Assembly: GCA_021818335.1 (NCBI GenBank) | Contig: JAKAEJ010000007.1 | Location: 1 to 48,901 of the forward strand | Length of the DNA: 48,901 bases | From: Pseudomonadota bacterium | Lineage (GTDB): Bacteria; Pseudomonadota; Gammaproteobacteria; Xanthomonadales; Rhodanobacteraceae | Direction: 5' to 3' | Part shown: positions 8,763 through 16,142 of the stretch, piece after piece | Position numbering within the stretch: position 1 is the stretch's first letter | Layout: the number at the start of each line of letters is the position of its first letter | The notes under the pieces: model-generated | Seen by the model: only the letters and a program-made list of their open reading frames with translations | What the model was told of the DNA's origin: nothing | Databases searched by the model: none | Program-made: the position numbers and the translations under genes

Positions 8763-9710
8763 CTACGCCGAGAGGTCCTCCGCCAGGCTGTCCAGGTCGG
8801 CCAGGTGTTCGTCCCACCAGCGTGCTTCGCCGGCGAACGGAAAGGCGTGCGGGAAAGCGGGATCGTGCCAGCGGGCCGCGATCCAGCCGGCATGGTGGAC
8901 CTGGCGCAAGGTCCGAAGCGCGGGAACCAGCGCCAGCTCCGCCCGCGCGAACGGGCGGACCTGCTCGTAGCCCTCGAGCAGTTGCTCCATGGCGACCTCG
9001 TCCGTGGCCAGCATCCAGAGGTCCTGGACGGCGGGGCCCATGCGTGCGTCGTCGAAGTCGACCAGCGCCGGCCCGGCCTCGGTCCACAGGACATTGCCCG
9101 CATGGCAATCGCCATGCAGGCGCAGCAGGCGCGCCGGGACCGCAGCGAACCGTGCGCCGAGCAGGCGGTCCAGCCGGGCCATGGCCGCCCGGTAAGCCGC
9201 TTCGCGGTGAGCCGGCAGCAAGCCCGAGTCCAGCACGGCCGCCGCGGGCTGGCGGAGGAACGCGTCGAGATCCAGGGCGCCGCGGGCGATGAACGGCGTG
9301 CGCGCACCGACCTCATGAACCCGCGCGAGCAGGCGCCCGAGCCAGGCCAGGGTTTCGGCGGATTCGAGCACGGGCGCGTGACCTCCCCGCCGCGGATAGA
9401 CCGCATAACGGAAGCCCCCATGCTTCAGCAGCGTGCGCCCGGCGCAAGCAAGCGGCGCCACGACCGGCAGCTCCGCGGCCGCCAATTCAGCGACAAATCC
9501 ATGCTCCTCGGCAATCGCCGCATCGGTCCATCGCCCGGGGCGATAGAACTTGACCACCGCGAAGCCGCCCGCCTCGAGACCCACCTGGTACACCCGATTC
9601 TCGTAGCTCGGCAGTGCCAGCAGGCGACCATCGGGCACGTGGCCCGCCGCCTCGACGGCGGCCAGGACCCGCTCGGGATCGAGGCCCGCATAAGGCGCCG
9701 CGCGGCTCAT
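8763..9710 (-). CDS. srkA: Stress response kinase A (YihE/RdoA-like)
   Basis: A 315-residue eukaryotic-like Ser/Thr kinase of the SrkA/YihE family, which counters stress-induced death in E. coli. The start region PSYENRVYQVGLE and the ATP-binding Lys54 (VVKFYRPGRW) are typical. The catalytic loop is LHGDCHAGN (Asp201, Asn206), and the metal-binding Asp218 lies in VDFDDARMGP, a variant of DFG common to the aminoglycoside-phosphotransferase-like fold. Its start overlaps the stop of the upstream thioesterase gene by four bases, so it is the last gene of a three-gene operon (rhodanese, thioesterase, srkA). In enterobacteria srkA instead neighbours dsbA. Here the redox link is the rhodanese. Confidence 0.92.
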   Translation of the reverse strand: MSRAAPYAGLDPERVLAAVEAAGHVPDGRLLALPSYENRVYQVGLEAGGFAVVKFYRPGRWTDAAIAEEHGFVAELAAAELPVVAPLACAGRTLLKHGGFRYAVYPRRGGHAPVLESAETLAWLGRLLARVHEVGARTPFIARGALDLDAFLRQPAAAVLDSGLLPAHREAAYRAAMARLDRLLGARFAAVPARLLRLHGDCHAGNVLWTEAGPALVDFDDARMGPAVQDLWMLATDEVAMEQLLEGYEQVRPFARAELALVPALRTLRQVHHAGWIAARWHDPAFPHAFPFAGEARWWDEHLADLDSLAEDLSA

Positions 9711-10150
9711 TCGCGAGCGTCGGAGGATTCACGCTCCGCAACCACGGCGCACGTCAGGCGCGACACGCAGGTCAATCGACCCTCGGCATCCTCGATGCGG
9801 ATCTCCCACACCTGGGTCGCACGACCCCGGTGCAGCGGCCGCGCCGTGCCGGTGACCTCGCCCGCACGCACGCCCCGCAGGTGGTTGGCATTGAGCTCGA
9901 GTCCCACGGCCCGCGTGCCCGGCGCGCAACAAAGGTTCGCCGCGATGCTGCCCAGCGTTTCCGCCAGCGCGGCCGAGGCGCCGCCGTGGAGCAACCCGAA
10001 TGGCTGCACCGTCCGGGCATCCACCGGCAACGTCCCGCGCAGGAAATCGTCGCCGACCGTCGTCACGCGGATGCCCAGCGACTCGACCAGCGTCCCGCGG
10101 GCGGCGGCGTTGATGGCGCCGAGATCCGGCGGGTGTCGCCAGATCGCCAT
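9707..10150 (-). CDS. Hotdog-fold acyl-CoA thioesterase (PaaI/YdiI-like)
   Basis: A 147-residue protein matching the PaaI/MenI-type hotdog thioesterases. The segment RTVQPFGLLHGGASAALAE contains the conserved HGG at the start of the long hotdog helix and a downstream Glu that acts as the catalytic base in related enzymes. The LELNANHLRGVRAGEVTGTA strand pattern completes the fold. Members cleave aromatic or acyl-CoA thioesters, such as 1,4-dihydroxy-2-naphthoyl-CoA. The substrate here is not known, and an organism using ubiquinone (see ubiA) would not need the menaquinone step. It overlaps srkA by four bases and follows the rhodanese gene by three bases. Confidence 0.83.
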   Translation of the reverse strand: MAIWRHPPDLGAINAAARGTLVESLGIRVTTVGDDFLRGTLPVDARTVQPFGLLHGGASAALAETLGSIAANLCCAPGTRAVGLELNANHLRGVRAGEVTGTARPLHRGRATQVWEIRIEDAEGRLTCVSRLTCAVVAERESSDARE

Positions 10151-10153
10151 CGA

Positions 10154-10597
10154 TCAGTCCTTGCCCTTGGCCACGGGCAGGTCTGCCTGGCGCCAGGCGG
10201 CCATGCCACCGTCCAGGCTGTAGACGTGCTCGAAACCCGCCTTGACCAGCCGCTGCGCCGCGCGCTGCGAGGTGGTCCCCGTCCGGCAGCACACCACGAC
10301 CGGCATGCCCTTCACCTTGGCAAGGTCCTTGTGCTCGGGATCGAACTGCTCCATCGCGACATGGCGCGCGCCGGGGATATGGCCTTTCTCGAAGTCCGTC
10401 CGTGGCGAGACATCGACCAGCAACGCGTTGTCGCGATTGATCAGCCGCGTGACGGTGGCTGGCGTGGCCTCGTGCCAACCGCGCCGGAGGCGCATCACCT
10501 CGGTGACCAGCAAGGCCACCAGCAGGGCGGCAAACGCGAGGACCAGCGGCAGGTGTTGAGGAACGAATTGCGACAGGCGGTGCAGGAACAGATCCAT
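10154..10597 (-). CDS. Membrane-anchored rhodanese-like protein (YibN-like)
   Basis: A 147-residue protein with an N-terminal transmembrane helix (~residues 16-34, LVLAFAALLVALLVTEVM) followed by a single rhodanese domain. The active-site loop VVVCCRTGTTSQRA carries the sulfur-accepting cysteine (CRTG[TS]), and SPRTDFEKGHIPGARHV is the conserved CH2A-type region. This matches E. coli YibN, a membrane-attached rhodanese. The ATG at 10597 was chosen because it opens directly into the conserved N-terminus; an upstream in-frame ATG would add a charged, Arg-rich stretch. It is first in the rhodanese-thioesterase-srkA operon and is divergent from the XRE gene. Confidence 0.88.
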   Translation of the reverse strand: MDLFLHRLSQFVPQHLPLVLAFAALLVALLVTEVMRLRRGWHEATPATVTRLINRDNALLVDVSPRTDFEKGHIPGARHVAMEQFDPEHKDLAKVKGMPVVVCCRTGTTSQRAAQRLVKAGFEHVYSLDGGMAAWRQADLPVAKGKD

Positions 10598-10734
10598 CGG
10601 ATGCGCTCGGTCGGCAGGATAGCCCCCCATTATCAGGCCGCGCCGACCACGCTGCACCTGCCCGGGCAAGCGCGCGCACCGCGGCGCTGGCCAAGTCTGC
10701 CCTCGGCGTTGACCGGTTGCCGCCGCCGTCCACC

Positions 10735-10765
10735 TTGAACTAGCATTATACATGTCTAAAACATG
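10735..10765 (+). promoter_or_regulatory. Promoter with overlapping CATGT-N5-ACATG operator before the XRE/hyf operon
   Basis: TTGAAC (10735-10740), a 16-base spacer and TAAAAC (10757-10762) form a plausible promoter. CATGT-CTAAA-ACATG (10751-10765) is a perfect 5-bp inverted repeat over the -10 element. The next gene downstream encodes a helix-turn-helix protein, so autoregulation of the whole operon is a reasonable inference. Confidence 0.45.
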
Positions 10766-10776
10766 AGTATTGATGT

Positions 10777-11046
10777 TTGATAACGTCATCTCAGTTGCGG
10801 GCTGCCCGCGCGCTACTCGGCCTCGACCAGCGACAACTGGCCGAGCGCTGCGCGCTCTCCGTCCCCACGATCCAGCGCATGGAGGCGAGCGAAGGGACGA
10901 TCCGCGGGACGGTGGACTCGCTGACCAAGCTCATCCGCGCGCTGGACGACGCCGGGGTCATCCTGATCGATGAGGGTGCGCCCAGTGAAAGCGGCGGACG
11001 GGGCGTCCGCCTGAAGGCCGCGATGCCACCGGGGGCCGGACCATGA
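10777..11046 (+). CDS. Small XRE-family transcriptional regulator leading the hyf-like operon
   Basis: An 89-residue protein that is essentially one helix-turn-helix domain. MITSSQLRAARALLGLDQRQLAERCALSV is the Cro/C1-type start, and VPTIQRMEASEG is the recognition helix region. The TTG at 10777 is the only sensible start because an in-frame TGA lies two codons upstream, and it gives the normal family N-terminus. No good ribosome binding site precedes it. The stop overlaps the ATG of hyfB (ATGA), so regulator and complex are one translationally coupled unit. It probably regulates this operon through the overlapping palindrome just upstream. The C-terminal 20 residues are Gly/Ser-rich and unlikely to be structured. 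Confidence 0.82.
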   Translation: MITSSQLRAARALLGLDQRQLAERCALSVPTIQRMEASEGTIRGTVDSLTKLIRALDDAGVILIDEGAPSESGGRGVRLKAAMPPGAGP

Positions 11047-13028
11047 ACGCCAGCTGGGCGCTGCCGCTGGCGGGCTTGGCCGTCGCCGCGGCGCTGGGCT
11101 CGGCTGCCAGCAGCCTGCTCGCCGCGCGGTGGCCGCGGGCACTGACGGTGCTGGCTTTCCCGATGCTCGGCGTATCGGGCATTGCCGCGCAGGCGGCGGG
11201 TCTCATCGCGCTGGCCAGTGGCGCGCGGCAAACGACCCTCCTGCCGGCAGGCCTCCCCGGCCTGCCCTGGCACGTCGCCATCGACCCACTGGCCGGTGCC
11301 TTCCTGCTGATGCTCGGAGCCGTGCTCCTGCCGGTCGCCCTTTACGGTCCGGGCTACGTGCGCGCATTCCGCAACGGCCGCGACTCGCTGGCCACGCTGG
11401 GCGCATGCACCGGCCTGTTCGTCGCCGGAATGCTCGGCGTCCTGCTCGCGGCGGACGCCTTCCTGTTCATGCTTGCCTGGGAGCTGATGTCGCTGGCTTC
11501 CTATTTCCTGGTCTGCTTCCAGCACGACCAGCCGGAAAGCCGCCGCGCGGCATTCGTCTATTTGCTCCTCGCCCAGGTCGCTGGCCTGCTGATCCTGATG
11601 GCCTTCGGCGTCCTGGCGACGACCGGCGGGTTTGCCTTCCCGGCCATGCGCGCCGCACATCCCGATGCCACCTGGGCGGCCATCGCCTTCATCCTGGCGC
11701 TCATGGGCTTCGGGACCAAGGCAGGGCTCGTGCCCCTGCATGTGTGGCTTCCCGAGGCGCATCCCGCGGCGCCCAGCCACATTTCGGCCCTGATGTCGGC
11801 GGTGATGCTCAAGGTGGCGCTGTATGGCTTCCTTCGCGTGGTCTTCGACCTGCTCGGGCCACCCCAATGGGGCTACGGGATCACCCTGGTCGTGGTGGGC
11901 GCGACCACCGCCCTCCTCGGCGCGATGCTGGCCGTCCAGCAGGTCGACCTCAAGCGGTTGCTGGCTTATTCGTCGATCGAGAACCTTGGCACGGTGTTCC
12001 TCGCGCTCGGCCTTGCGGAGATCTTCCAGGCGGCAGGGCACCCGGCGATGGCGGCGCTGGCGCTGCTCGCCGCGCTCTTCCAGGCATTGAGCCACGCACT
12101 GCTGAAGGCGCTGCTTTTCCTGGGCGCGGGCGCCGTGCAGCATGGCGCGCATACCCGCAGCCTTGAACAGATGGGCGGCCTGCTGCGACGCATGCCGAGA
12201 ACGGGCTGGATGTTCCTGGTCGGCTGCCTGGGCATGTCGGCGGTGCCGCCGCTATCCGGCTTCGTTTCGGAATGGCTCACGTTCCAGGCGGCGCTGCAGG
12301 CTTGGCGGTTGCACGACAGCCTGCTGCGCATCCTCGTGCCGCTGGCCGCCGCATCGCTCGCCCTGACCACGGCGCTGGCGGCGGTGGTGTTCGTGCGTGC
12401 CTTCGGCATCGGCTTCCTGGGTCGCGCCCGCAGCCGGCAGGTGCGCCATGCGCACGAAGTCGGCGATGGCATGCTCGCTGGGCAGGCATGGCTCGTCGCC
12501 AGCATCGCGGGCGTTGCGCTTTTCCCAGTCCTCGTCGCGAGCCTCCTCGGCAGCGCCGTTCTGCAACTGACCGGCCGCGTGCCTGGCAGCCCGGGGTGGT
12601 TGTGGTTGACGCCGCTCGGACCGACGACGGCAAGCTACGCGCCGCTGCTGGTGCTCGCCGTCCTGCTCGGCGTCGGCCTGCTCGGATGGGTCGTCCTGCG
12701 ACCGCGACGAGGCGCCCCGGTTCGACGCGTGGATGCGTGGGGCTGCGGGTATGCACCGCCGACGCCCGACATGCAATTCAGCGCCATGGGCTTCGCGCAA
12801 CCCCAGCGGCGCGTGTTCGCGCCGGTTTACGCGCTGCGGGAGGGGTTCGCGGGCAGCGCATATGAGGTCGTGGCCGGCGACCGCAGCTGGAGCTGGATCT
12901 ATCGCCCCCTCGGCGCGCTCATGGATCGGACTGCCGACCTCGCCCGGCGCCTGCAGGCGGGACACGTGCGCCGCTACCTCGCGTGGTCGCTGCTCACCCT
13001 GCTGCTGCTCCTATGGATCGTCTCCTGA
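11043..13028 (+). CDS. hyfB: Hydrogenase-4-like proton-pumping subunit B (NuoL/HyfB family)
   Basis: A 661-residue antiporter-like membrane subunit with about 14-16 helices. The conserved proton-channel block FGTKAGLVPLHVWLPEAHP contains Lys226. KRLLAYSSIENLG and ALSHALLKALLFL follow, as in HyfB, HycC and NuoL. A Glu in LAWELMSLASYF corresponds to the helix-5 glutamate of these subunits. The C-terminal part has a soluble loop (CGYAPPTPDMQFSAMGFAQP) typical of the HyfB branch, followed by a last helix. In complex I and group 4 hydrogenases such subunits move protons or sodium when driven by the peripheral arm. The gene begins inside the stop of the XRE gene and overlaps hyfC by 16 bases. Confidence 0.93.
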   Translation: MNASWALPLAGLAVAAALGSAASSLLAARWPRALTVLAFPMLGVSGIAAQAAGLIALASGARQTTLLPAGLPGLPWHVAIDPLAGAFLLMLGAVLLPVALYGPGYVRAFRNGRDSLATLGACTGLFVAGMLGVLLAADAFLFMLAWELMSLASYFLVCFQHDQPESRRAAFVYLLLAQVAGLLILMAFGVLATTGGFAFPAMRAAHPDATWAAIAFILALMGFGTKAGLVPLHVWLPEAHPAAPSHISALMSAVMLKVALYGFLRVVFDLLGPPQWGYGITLVVVGATTALLGAMLAVQQVDLKRLLAYSSIENLGTVFLALGLAEIFQAAGHPAMAALALLAALFQALSHALLKALLFLGAGAVQHGAHTRSLEQMGGLLRRMPRTGWMFLVGCLGMSAVPPLSGFVSEWLTFQAALQAWRLHDSLLRILVPLAAASLALTTALAAVVFVRAFGIGFLGRARSRQVRHAHEVGDGMLAGQAWLVASIAGVALFPVLVASLLGSAVLQLTGRVPGSPGWLWLTPLGPTTASYAPLLVLAVLLGVGLLGWVVLRPRRGAPVRRVDAWGCGYAPPTPDMQFSAMGFAQPQRRVFAPVYALREGFAGSAYEVVAGDRSWSWIYRPLGALMDRTADLARRLQAGHVRRYLAWSLLTLLLLLWIVS

Positions 13029-13969
13029 GCCTCTTGCTGGCGCTGCTGCAGCCGCTGGCCCTGCTGGCCGCGGCGCCGTTGTTCACGGCCGTCGTCGGTC
13101 GCTTCAAGGCGCGGCTGCAGAACCGTCGCGGCGTGCCACTGAAGACCCCATACCGCGAACTGCGCAAGTGGGCCGCGAAGGAAGCGGTGGTGGCGCGCAC
13201 GGCGTCACCGCTCTTCCGCGCCGCGCCCTACATCGTGTTCGCCTCGACCCTGCTGGCTGCGGCTGCGTTGCCCGTCTGGGAGACCGCGTCACCCGGCGCC
13301 CATGTCGCGGACGCCATCGTCCTGATCGGCCTGCTCGGCCTGGCCCGATTCATGCTCGTCCTGGCCGGACTTGACGTCGGCACGCCTTTTGGCGGGATGG
13401 GCGCCTCCCGCGAAATGCTGGTGGCCAACTTCGCCGAGCCCGCGCTGCTGCTCGTGGTCTTCACTCTGGCGATGACCACCCACACGACCAACATCGGCGC
13501 CATGGCGGCGGCGACACTTCACGGCGCACCTGTCCTGCGGCCCTCGTACATGTTCGCCCTGGCAGCCCTTCTCATGGTCGCCGTGGCCGAATGCGGCCGC
13601 ATCCCGGTGGACAATCCGAGCACCCACCTAGAGCTGACCATGATCCACGAGGGGATGGTGCTCGAATACAGCGGCCGGCACCTCGCGCTGATGGAATGGG
13701 CTGCCCAGTTGAAGCTGCTGCTGTTCGCAGTCCTCACCGTCGACCTGTTCCTGCCCTGGGGCCTGGCCACGCGCATGAGTCCCACGGCCTGGCTGCTGGC
13801 GCTGCCGCTGCTGCTGGTGAAGCTCGCAGGCCTCGCCCTGGTACTGGCGGTCAGCGAGACGGTCCTGGCCAAGATGCGCCTCTTCCGCGTCCCCGGTTAC
13901 CTGACCCTGGCATTCCTGCTGGCGCTGCTCGGGTTGCTCAGCCATGTGATCCTGGAGTCGGCGCCATGA
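13013..13969 (+). CDS. hyfC: Hydrogenase-4-like subunit C (NuoH/HyfC family)
   Basis: A 318-residue membrane subunit of the NuoH/HycD/HyfC family, which connects the peripheral arm to the pump modules. GRFKARLQNRRGVPL at the N-terminus, GTPFGGMGASREMLVANFAEPA and the acidic loop AECGRIPVDNPSTHLELTMIHEGMV are the family hallmarks. The last provides the charged residues near the quinone/cluster cavity in complex I. About eight helices are visible. Length is close to E. coli HyfC. The ATG at 13013 was chosen for its family-like N-terminus; it lies within the 3' end of hyfB. Its own stop overlaps hyfE (ATGA). Confidence 0.92.
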   Translation: MDRLLSLLLALLQPLALLAAAPLFTAVVGRFKARLQNRRGVPLKTPYRELRKWAAKEAVVARTASPLFRAAPYIVFASTLLAAAALPVWETASPGAHVADAIVLIGLLGLARFMLVLAGLDVGTPFGGMGASREMLVANFAEPALLLVVFTLAMTTHTTNIGAMAAATLHGAPVLRPSYMFALAALLMVAVAECGRIPVDNPSTHLELTMIHEGMVLEYSGRHLALMEWAAQLKLLLFAVLTVDLFLPWGLATRMSPTAWLLALPLLLVKLAGLALVLAVSETVLAKMRLFRVPGYLTLAFLLALLGLLSHVILESAP

Positions 13970-14670
13970 ACCTTGGCACGCTTCCCCTGGTCGACCAGGC
14001 CGTGCTGGTCCTGGCAGCGATGGCGCTGTTCAGCGCCTTTGCGCTGCTGGCGCAGTCGCGGCTGCTCGCGGCGATCCACGTCTTTGCCTGGCAGGGCTTC
14101 CTGGTCGCGGCCGTGGCGGCGCTGACCGGAGCGGCCAGCCGTGACCCGCACCTGTATCTGTCCGCGGCCATCACCCTGGGGCTCAAGGTCTTGCTGATCC
14201 CCTGGATGCTGCATCGCCTGCTGCGGCGGCTCTCGCTGGAGCGGCAGGCCGACCCGCTCGCGTATCCGGCCCTGACGCTGCTTGCCGCCGCCGCCATCGT
14301 TGTGTTCGCGGACTGGGTTGCCGCACCTGTGGCGCAATTCGAACATTCCGCCACGCGCAACGTCATTGCCATCAGCCTGGCCATCGTTCTGCTGGGACTC
14401 CTGATGATGGTCGTCCGCCGACAGGCGCTGGCCCAGGTCCTGGGATTCATGGCCATGGAGAACGGATTGTTCCTGGCCGCCGTCGCAAGCACCCACGGCA
14501 TGCCGCTGGTCGTCGAGCTGGGCGTTGCGTTCGACGTCCTGGTCGCGATGGTGCTGTTCGGCGTTTTCTTCCTGCAAATCAAGGACAGCATCGACAGCCT
14601 CGACGTGGACCGCCTCAGCCAGCTCTCGGCCAGCATCGAGCGGGACGAGATCACGGAGCAGCGGCCATGA
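13966..14670 (+). CDS. hyfE: Hydrogenase-4-like subunit E (NuoK-like fusion, HyfE family)
   Basis: A 234-residue membrane protein with about seven helices and the HyfE pattern. An N-terminal helical region (LLAQSRLLAAIHVFAWQGFLVA) is followed by a NuoK-like part (VVRRQALAQVLGFMAMENGLFLAA) that carries the conserved membrane Glu in MAMENG. HyfE has no counterpart in hydrogenase-3 (Hyc), so its presence places this complex on the hydrogenase-4/Ehr/Mrp-like side of the family. It overlaps hyfC and hyfF by four bases each, implying coordinated stoichiometry. Confidence 0.9.
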   Translation: MNLGTLPLVDQAVLVLAAMALFSAFALLAQSRLLAAIHVFAWQGFLVAAVAALTGAASRDPHLYLSAAITLGLKVLLIPWMLHRLLRRLSLERQADPLAYPALTLLAAAAIVVFADWVAAPVAQFEHSATRNVIAISLAIVLLGLLMMVVRRQALAQVLGFMAMENGLFLAAVASTHGMPLVVELGVAFDVLVAMVLFGVFFLQIKDSIDSLDVDRLSQLSASIERDEITEQRP

Positions 14671-16142
14671 TCTGGCTTCTGCTGGCCGTATTCACGCCGC
14701 TCGCAGGCACGCTGCTCCTCGCGTTGATTCCGCGCGCGCGCATGGCGGGCCTCGCCAATCTCGCGCTGTCCGCGCTCAGCCTCGCGGGTTCGCTGGGCCT
14801 GGCGCTGCGGGTTCTCCACCGAGGGTCCCTGCACGGACACGGCTTCCTCGTCGATCCCTTCAACGTCTACCTGGTCGTGCTCACCGCGTTCGTGGGCCTG
14901 ACAACGGCGGTGTTCTCCCGCCCTTACATGGAACACGTGCATCTCGCGGAAAAGCGCGTCAGCCCCGCGGGGATGCGGCTCTATCACAGCATGTACCAGG
15001 GCTTCCTCTTCACCATGCTTCTCGCGCTGACCACGAACAACCTAGGCATCCTCTGGGTTGCCGTGGAAGGCGCGACGCTGGCCACGGTCCTGCTGGTATC
15101 ACTGTACCGGACACCGGCGGCCATCGAGGCGGCATGGAAGTACTTCATCCTGTGCGGCGTCGGCATCGCGCAGGCACTGTTCGGCACCGTCGCGCTCTAT
15201 TTCGCAGCCCAGCACGTGCTTCCCCCCGGGGCCAACGGCCTGGACTGGAGCACGCTCTACGCCATCGCCCCCCAGCTCGAGCCTCGCGTGATGGTCGTCG
15301 CGTTTGCGTTCCTGTTGGTGGGCTACGGCACCAAGGTCGGGCTCGTGCCGTTGCACAGCTGGCTGCCGGATGCCCACTCGGAGGGCCCGACCCCGATGTC
15401 GGCCGTGCTCTCGGGCCTGCTCCTGAACGTGGCGCTGTACGCGGTCATTCGCATGAAGATGCTCACTGACGCCGCGCTCGCCGCCAGCCGCACACCCGCG
15501 CTGGCAGGACACCTCCTGATGGGCTTCGGCCTTCTCACCTTCCTCACCGCGGTCGTTTCGCTGCACCGCCGCCACGACATCAAACGCCTGTTCAGCTATT
15601 CGTCGATCGAGCACATGGGCCTCATGACCTTCGGGTTCGGCGTGGGTGGGCCCTTGGCCACGTTTGCGGCGCTTCTGCACATGCTGGTCCATGCCCTGAC
15701 CAAGAGCTCGATCTTCGTGACCGTGGGCCATGCCACGCACATTGCCCGGACGCAGCGCATCGAACGCATCCGCGGTTTGATCCGTACCCAGCCGGCCGTC
15801 GGCTGGGGCCTGCTGCTCGGGGTCGTGGCCATCGCGGGGTTCCCGCCTTTCGGCATCTTCGCCAGCGAATTCCTGCTGCTCTCGGCGACCATGGCATCGT
15901 GGCCCTGGCTCGCTCCCATGCTGGTGCTGGGGCTGGTCATCGCCTTCGCGGGCCTGTTCCGCAACATCCAACCCATGGTGTTCGGGACGCCGCCAGTGGA
16001 CCAGCAAGCGGTACGCGCCAACATGCTGCCCGTCATGCTCCACCTGGCGCTGGTCCTGTCACTGGGCATCGTCATCCCGGCCGTGCTTTCGAACTGGCTT
16101 GGCGCCGCGACGATGTTGATCACCGGGGCCGCATTGCGATGA
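14667..16142 (+). CDS. hyfF: Hydrogenase-4-like proton-pumping subunit F (NuoM/N-like, HyfF family)
   Basis: A 491-residue second antiporter-like subunit with about 14 helices. The conserved block YGTKVGLVPLHSWLPDAHSEGP carries Lys223, and DIKRLFSYSSIEHMGL and HMLVHALTKSSIFV follow, as in HyfF and NuoM. WVAVEGATLATVLLVSLY carries the helix-5 glutamate. Together with HyfB it gives this complex at least two ion-translocating channels, more than hydrogenase-3 has. It overlaps hyfE and hyfG by four bases each. No missing channel residue was noticed. Confidence 0.92.
   Translation: MIWLLLAVFTPLAGTLLLALIPRARMAGLANLALSALSLAGSLGLALRVLHRGSLHGHGFLVDPFNVYLVVLTAFVGLTTAVFSRPYMEHVHLAEKRVSPAGMRLYHSMYQGFLFTMLLALTTNNLGILWVAVEGATLATVLLVSLYRTPAAIEAAWKYFILCGVGIAQALFGTVALYFAAQHVLPPGANGLDWSTLYAIAPQLEPRVMVVAFAFLLVGYGTKVGLVPLHSWLPDAHSEGPTPMSAVLSGLLLNVALYAVIRMKMLTDAALAASRTPALAGHLLMGFGLLTFLTAVVSLHRRHDIKRLFSYSSIEHMGLMTFGFGVGGPLATFAALLHMLVHALTKSSIFVTVGHATHIARTQRIERIRGLIRTQPAVGWGLLLGVVAIAGFPPFGIFASEFLLLSATMASWPWLAPMLVLGLVIAFAGLFRNIQPMVFGTPPVDQQAVRANMLPVMLHLALVLSLGIVIPAVLSNWLGAATMLITGAALR

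Noticed and set aside
13938-14987. Long minus-strand frame opposite hyfE/hyfF
   Set aside because: It is His/Gln/Arg-rich shadow sequence opposite well-supported membrane genes. High G+C produces such frames throughout the window.
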